A program made the position numbers and the translations under genes. Positions 49,087-52,057 of a stretch of 52,057 bases of DNA are shown here, piece after piece. The stretch covers positions 1 through 52,057 of the forward strand of contig JBIIDH010000009.1 in NCBI GenBank assembly GCA_044238435.1, read 5' to 3'. Positions within the stretch are counted from its first letter, which is position 1; every line of letters begins with the position of its first letter. The stretch is from VFMC01 sp044238435 (GTDB lineage: Bacteria > Actinomycetota > Acidimicrobiia > Acidimicrobiales > Ilumatobacteraceae). The notes below the pieces were generated by a model. That model searched no databases, had not been told where the DNA came from, and was given only the letters and a program-made list of their open reading frames with translations.

Positions 49087-49803
49087 ATGCTTCGCCCGGA
49101 CGAGATCGAACGACTGCTGGTGGTGACGGCCCATCCCGACGACGTCGACTTCGGGTCGGCCGGCACGATGGCGGTACTGGCCGATGCCGGGGTGGAGGTC
49201 ACGTACTGCCTGGTCACCGACGGCGACGCCGGCGGCAGCGACCGCGAGATGTCGCGATCCGACATGGCGGCACTGCGCCGGGCCGAGCAGACCCGTGCCG
49301 CCAAGGCGGTCGGGGTCGAGCGGCTCATCTTCCTCGGCCATCCCGACGGGCGGGTGATGGCCGACCTCACGCTGCGCGAAGACATCAGCCGGGTCATCCG
49401 TCAGGTCCGACCGCAGGTGGTGGCGTGCCAGTCGCCCGAGCGCAACCTCGACCGCATCTACGCGAGCCACCCCGATCACCTCGCTGCGGGCGAGGCCGCC
49501 ATCTGCGCGGTGTACCCCGATTCGCGCAACCCGTTCGCGTTCCCGGGTCTGCTCGAGGCGGGTCTCGAGCCGTGGACGGTCGACGAGGTGTGGGTGATGG
49601 GCCATCCCGGTGGGGCCGACTACATCGACATCACCGCCCAGATCGACCGCAAGATCGAGGCGCTGCTGTGTCACGAGAGCCAGCACGCCGACCCGGTGCG
49701 CACCGAAGCGTTGGTGCGCGAATGGGGCCGCACCCTTGGCGCCGCAGCCGGCCTGCCCGAGGGCTCGGCCGCCGAGTTGTTCCGCGTCGTCAACACCCGC
49801 TGA
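49087..49803 (+). CDS. PIG-L family N-acetylglucosaminyl-type deacetylase
   Basis: A 238-residue zinc deacetylase of the LmbE/PIG-L family. The zinc motif AHPDDVDFGSAGT (His-Pro-Asp-Asp) is near the N-terminus and the third ligand region is ASHPDHLAAGE. CLVTDGDAGGSD and HPDGRVMADL complete the core. Relatives include MshB (mycothiol) and Mca (mycothiol conjugate amidase) in actinobacteria. The sequence does not place it within them. TAGGGT (49075-49080) ends 6 bases before the ATG. It is followed by a stable hairpin. Confidence 0.85.
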   Translation: MLRPDEIERLLVVTAHPDDVDFGSAGTMAVLADAGVEVTYCLVTDGDAGGSDREMSRSDMAALRRAEQTRAAKAVGVERLIFLGHPDGRVMADLTLREDISRVIRQVRPQVVACQSPERNLDRIYASHPDHLAAGEAAICAVYPDSRNPFAFPGLLEAGLEPWTVDEVWVMGHPGGADYIDITAQIDRKIEALLCHESQHADPVRTEALVREWGRTLGAAAGLPEGSAAELFRVVNTR

Positions 49804-49822
49804 CCCGCCCCGCGATCCCAGC

Positions 49823-49865
49823 GCGATGAGCGGTGTGCGCACCTGCTGCGCAGGTTGCTCATCGC
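49823..49865 (+). terminator. hairpin after the PIG-L gene
   Basis: GCGATGAGC (49823-49831) and GCTCATCGC (49857-49865) are perfect 9-bp arms. Nested inside are ACCTGC and GCAGGT (49841-49855). No T-run follows. Its position 20 bases after the stop fits a terminator. Confidence 0.55.
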
Positions 49866-49883
49866 AGCGTGGGCGGGGTGGCG

Positions 49884-49945
49884 TTGGTAGGGGGGACGTG
49901 GGGTGGGCTACGATTTCTGCGTTCGCTTGACCGGGCGGTCAAGCG
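49884..49945 (+). promoter_or_regulatory. thiolase promoter with TetR-type operator
   Basis: TTGGTA (49884-49889) and TACGAT (49909-49914) are 19 bases apart. At 49924-49945 CGCTTGACCG and CGGTCAAGCG are perfect 10-bp arms around GG, covering the start of transcription. This geometry is typical of TetR-family repressors of fatty-acid and sterol catabolism, often with acyl-CoA inducers. No TetR gene is in the window. Confidence 0.7.
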
Positions 49946-49966
49946 CGAGTCGAAGGGGAACCAGCC

Positions 49967-51172
49967 ATGCCCGAAGCAGTCATCGTCGCCACCGCACGCA
50001 GCCCGATCGGTCGGGCCAACAAGGGGTCGCTCACCTCGCTGCGGCCCGACGACATGAGCGCCCAGATCCTGAAGGCGCTGATGGAAAAGGCCCCGCAGGT
50101 GAAGGCCTCCGACGTGAACGACGTGATGTGGGGCATCGGCCAGCCCGCCGGTGAGGGCGGCTTCAACATCGCCCGCGTCATCAGCGTGCTCGCCGGCTAC
50201 GACGACATCCCGGGCGTCACGGTGAACCGTTACTGCTCGAGCAGCCTGCAGACCATCCGCATGGCGTTCCACGCCATCAAGGCCGGCGAAGGCGACTGCT
50301 TCATCGCCGGCGGTGTCGAGACCGTCAGCCGCTATGCCTCGGGTGCATCCGACATGGCCCCCAACCCGCTGTTCAAGGAGCCCGGCAGCCGTACCGCCGC
50401 CCGCGCCCAGGGTGGCCAGGGCACCTGGACCCCGCCGGTGGGCCTGCCCGACATGTACATCGCCATGGGCCAGACCGCCGAGAACGTGGTCGAGGCCGAG
50501 GGCATCACCCGTGAGGAGATGGACCGCTTCGGCGTGCGCAGCCAGAACCTTGCCTGCGCCCATGTCGAGAACGGCTTCTTCGCCCGCGAGATCACGCCGC
50601 TCACGCTGGCCGATGGCACCGTGGTGAGCACCGACGACGGTCCTCGCCCGGGTACCACCTACGAGGGGGTCAGCCAGTTGAAGCCCGCCTTCCGTCCCGA
50701 TGGCACCGTCACCGCCGGCAACGCATGCCCGCTGAACGACGGCGCGGCTGCTGTGTTGGTGATGAGCGACACCAAGGCCAAGGAGCTCGGCCTCACCCCG
50801 CTGGCCCGCATCGTGTCGTCGGGCGTGTCGGGCCTGAACCCCGAGATCATGGGCCTGGGCCCGATCGAGGCCATCCGCAAGGCGCTCGGCATCGCTGGCA
50901 TGACCATCGACCAGATCGATCTCGTCGAGATCAACGAGGCGTTCGCCTGCCAGGTGATCGGTTCGGCCAAGCACCTCGGCATCGACCTCGACAAGCAGAT
51001 GAACATCCATGGCGGCGCCATTGCCCTCGGTCACCCGTTCGGCATGACCGGTGCCCGCATCATGACGACGCTCATCAACGGCCTGCAGTGGGAGGACAAG
51101 ACCTACGGCCTCGAGAGCATGTGCGTCGGTGGTGGCCAGGGCATGGCCATGATCGTCGAGCGGCTCAGCTGA
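49967..51172 (+). CDS. acetyl-CoA acetyltransferase (thiolase, FadA-type)
   Basis: A 401-residue thiolase that cleaves 3-ketoacyl-CoA with CoA. The nucleophile Cys lies in TVNRYCSSSLQT. The C-terminal general-base motifs are GGAIALGHPFGMTGAR (His) and SMCVGGGQGMAM (Cys). NEAFACQV completes the active site. Degradative rather than biosynthetic thiolases carry CSSSLQ; the long length fits the FadA group. ATG 49967 follows a purine-rich GAAGGGGAA region. Its last 8 bases overlap the convergent MFS gene. Induction by an acyl-CoA through the TetR-type palindrome upstream is the expected regulation. Confidence 0.93.
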   Translation: MPEAVIVATARSPIGRANKGSLTSLRPDDMSAQILKALMEKAPQVKASDVNDVMWGIGQPAGEGGFNIARVISVLAGYDDIPGVTVNRYCSSSLQTIRMAFHAIKAGEGDCFIAGGVETVSRYASGASDMAPNPLFKEPGSRTAARAQGGQGTWTPPVGLPDMYIAMGQTAENVVEAEGITREEMDRFGVRSQNLACAHVENGFFAREITPLTLADGTVVSTDDGPRPGTTYEGVSQLKPAFRPDGTVTAGNACPLNDGAAAVLVMSDTKAKELGLTPLARIVSSGVSGLNPEIMGLGPIEAIRKALGIAGMTIDQIDLVEINEAFACQVIGSAKHLGIDLDKQMNIHGGAIALGHPFGMTGARIMTTLINGLQWEDKTYGLESMCVGGGQGMAMIVERLS

Positions 51173-52057
51173 CCAGTACGTCGTCGGTGTCGGCTCGCGG
51201 TGCGGTGCGCTTTAGCGCCAGCGCCGCGAGCGTCACCAGCAGTACCAGCACGGCGGTGGCGATGAATGTGCCGTCGCCGCCCCACCAGCCGTAGGCCACC
51301 GGCGATGCGAACGCAACCATGGCCGCCGCAGCCTGGTTGATGGCGCCGGCGAGTCCCTGCGCGGCCGAGCTACGGCCCGCTGGTGCGGCTGCAGCAACGA
51401 GGGCTTGTGCGGCAGGAACGCCGAGTGCCTGGGCGATGCCTTCGACGACGAACAGCGGCAGCATCGCCCATGCGCTGGCGAACACCCCGTAGCCGAGGGT
51501 GATCGGCACCACGCAGGCAAGCGAGATCATGCAGAGCCGGAACGCTCCGTGGCGGTCGGCGAGCCGGCCGCCCATGGTGGTGAGCAACGCGAACGGCAAG
51601 CCGTACAGCACGAAGCCGATACCGATCAGCCACTCCGGCGCACCGAGGTCGGTGAAATAGCGGTCGAGGATGGTGTCGTACACGCCGACGGGCAGGAACA
51701 GCGCCATCCATGCCACCACGCCCACCTGGATGTCGCGGCGGCGCAGCAGATCGAAGCTGATGCGGTGCACCTCGGTGGTACGTGGTGGTTCGGGCAGGGT
51801 GAGTCGTGAGATGACGAGCGCGCCGATGCCTGCGCCGATGCCGCACAGGGCGAACGGCCAGCGCACGCCGAGGGGCTCGACCAGCACACCGCCGATCAGC
51901 GGGCCGACGATGAAGCCGGCGAACTCGACCCCGCTCAGCGTGCCCATGCGTTCGGCGGCCCGGGTGGGCGAGATGCTGGCCGCGATGGACCGCGACGCGG
52001 GGGCGAACAACCCGTTCGACACGCCGACGACGGCGCGGGCGAACACCAGCAGCGGCA
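51165..52057 (-). CDS. MFS transporter, truncated by the window end
   Basis: The 3' part (about 297 codons) of a major-facilitator transporter, running off the right end of the window. RAVVGVSNGLFAPASRSIAA and GPLIGGVLVEPLGVRWPF belong to the N-terminal half; GGRLADRHGAFR is the loop 8-9 equivalent of the DRxxRR motif. At least eight helices are visible. Drug or small-metabolite efflux is likely. The stop overlaps the thiolase stop on the opposite strand by 8 bases. Confidence 0.85.
   Translation of the reverse strand, partial: PLLVFARAVVGVSNGLFAPASRSIAASISPTRAAERMGTLSGVEFAGFIVGPLIGGVLVEPLGVRWPFALCGIGAGIGALVISRLTLPEPPRTTEVHRISFDLLRRRDIQVGVVAWMALFLPVGVYDTILDRYFTDLGAPEWLIGIGFVLYGLPFALLTTMGGRLADRHGAFRLCMISLACVVPITLGYGVFASAWAMLPLFVVEGIAQALGVPAAQALVAAAAPAGRSSAAQGLAGAINQAAAAMVAFASPVAYGWWGGDGTFIATAVLVLLVTLAALALKRTAPRADTDDVLVS

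Overview
The window reads as the chromosome of a free-living, high-GC actinobacterium. The gene order recA-miaB-miaA-dapF-hflX-lexA-nrdR, CGAAC-N4-GTTCG LexA boxes, a class II (B12-dependent) ribonucleotide reductase and many TANNNT -10 elements placed 6-9 bases before start codons all fit Actinomycetota. The mix of RecA/LexA/NrdR synteny with CYP125-like, Baeyer-Villiger and acyl-CoA genes suggests the Acidimicrobiia (Ilumatobacter-like), but that placement is inference.

Layout. (1) 1-3902: tRNA-Lys and tRNA-His on the minus strand, a GSAM-like class III aminotransferase, two small membrane proteins and a crotonase-family protein. (2) 3988-13589: a DNA-damage and housekeeping block. recA has a LexA box inside its promoter. 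It is followed by miaB, miaA, dapF and hflX, nearly all overlapping or closely packed, then dapC and a membrane protein. lexA is divergent from a LysM protein resembling YneA/Rv2719c SOS division inhibitors, and five LexA-box-like sites lie between them. nrdR follows. (3) 13596-19926: a RibD-C-like reductase, a molybdopterin oxidoreductase, and nrdJ behind a long leader with a promoter, two NrdR-box-like sites and DnaA-box-like 9-mers. (4) 19939-25335: an accessory island. A translationally coupled trio encodes an intact tyrosine recombinase, an XRE-type HTH protein, and a 714-residue protein with eight zinc ribbons and a tyrosine-recombinase-like domain that has lost its catalytic residues. 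Upstream is a set of GATGCAACA repeats; downstream are a lipoprotein and a DUF5655 protein. (5) 25691-32044: a 2117-residue cell-wall-anchored surface protein. (6) 32134-49803: mixed lipid and envelope genes. These include a Baeyer-Villiger monooxygenase fused to an esterase, a fatty-acid-hydroxylase-superfamily protein, a PimA-like glycosyltransferase, an acyl-CoA dehydrogenase, thymidine kinase, CapA, an OafA-type acyltransferase-SGNH protein, a separate SGNH protein, a CYP125-like P450 and a PIG-L deacetylase. (7) 49884-52057: a thiolase behind a strong TetR-type palindrome, and the 3' part of an MFS transporter.

How it works together. recA, lexA and the LysM gene form an SOS regulon readable from their promoters. 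nrdR and nrdJ form a regulator-target pair, with tdk as a second dNTP-supply gene. The thiolase, acyl-CoA dehydrogenase, crotonase, P450, BVMO-esterase and hydroxylase are consistent with degrading or modifying isoprenoid, sterol or fatty-acid substrates, although they are scattered and not one operon. The most novel-looking system is the recombinase trio with its operator-like repeats.
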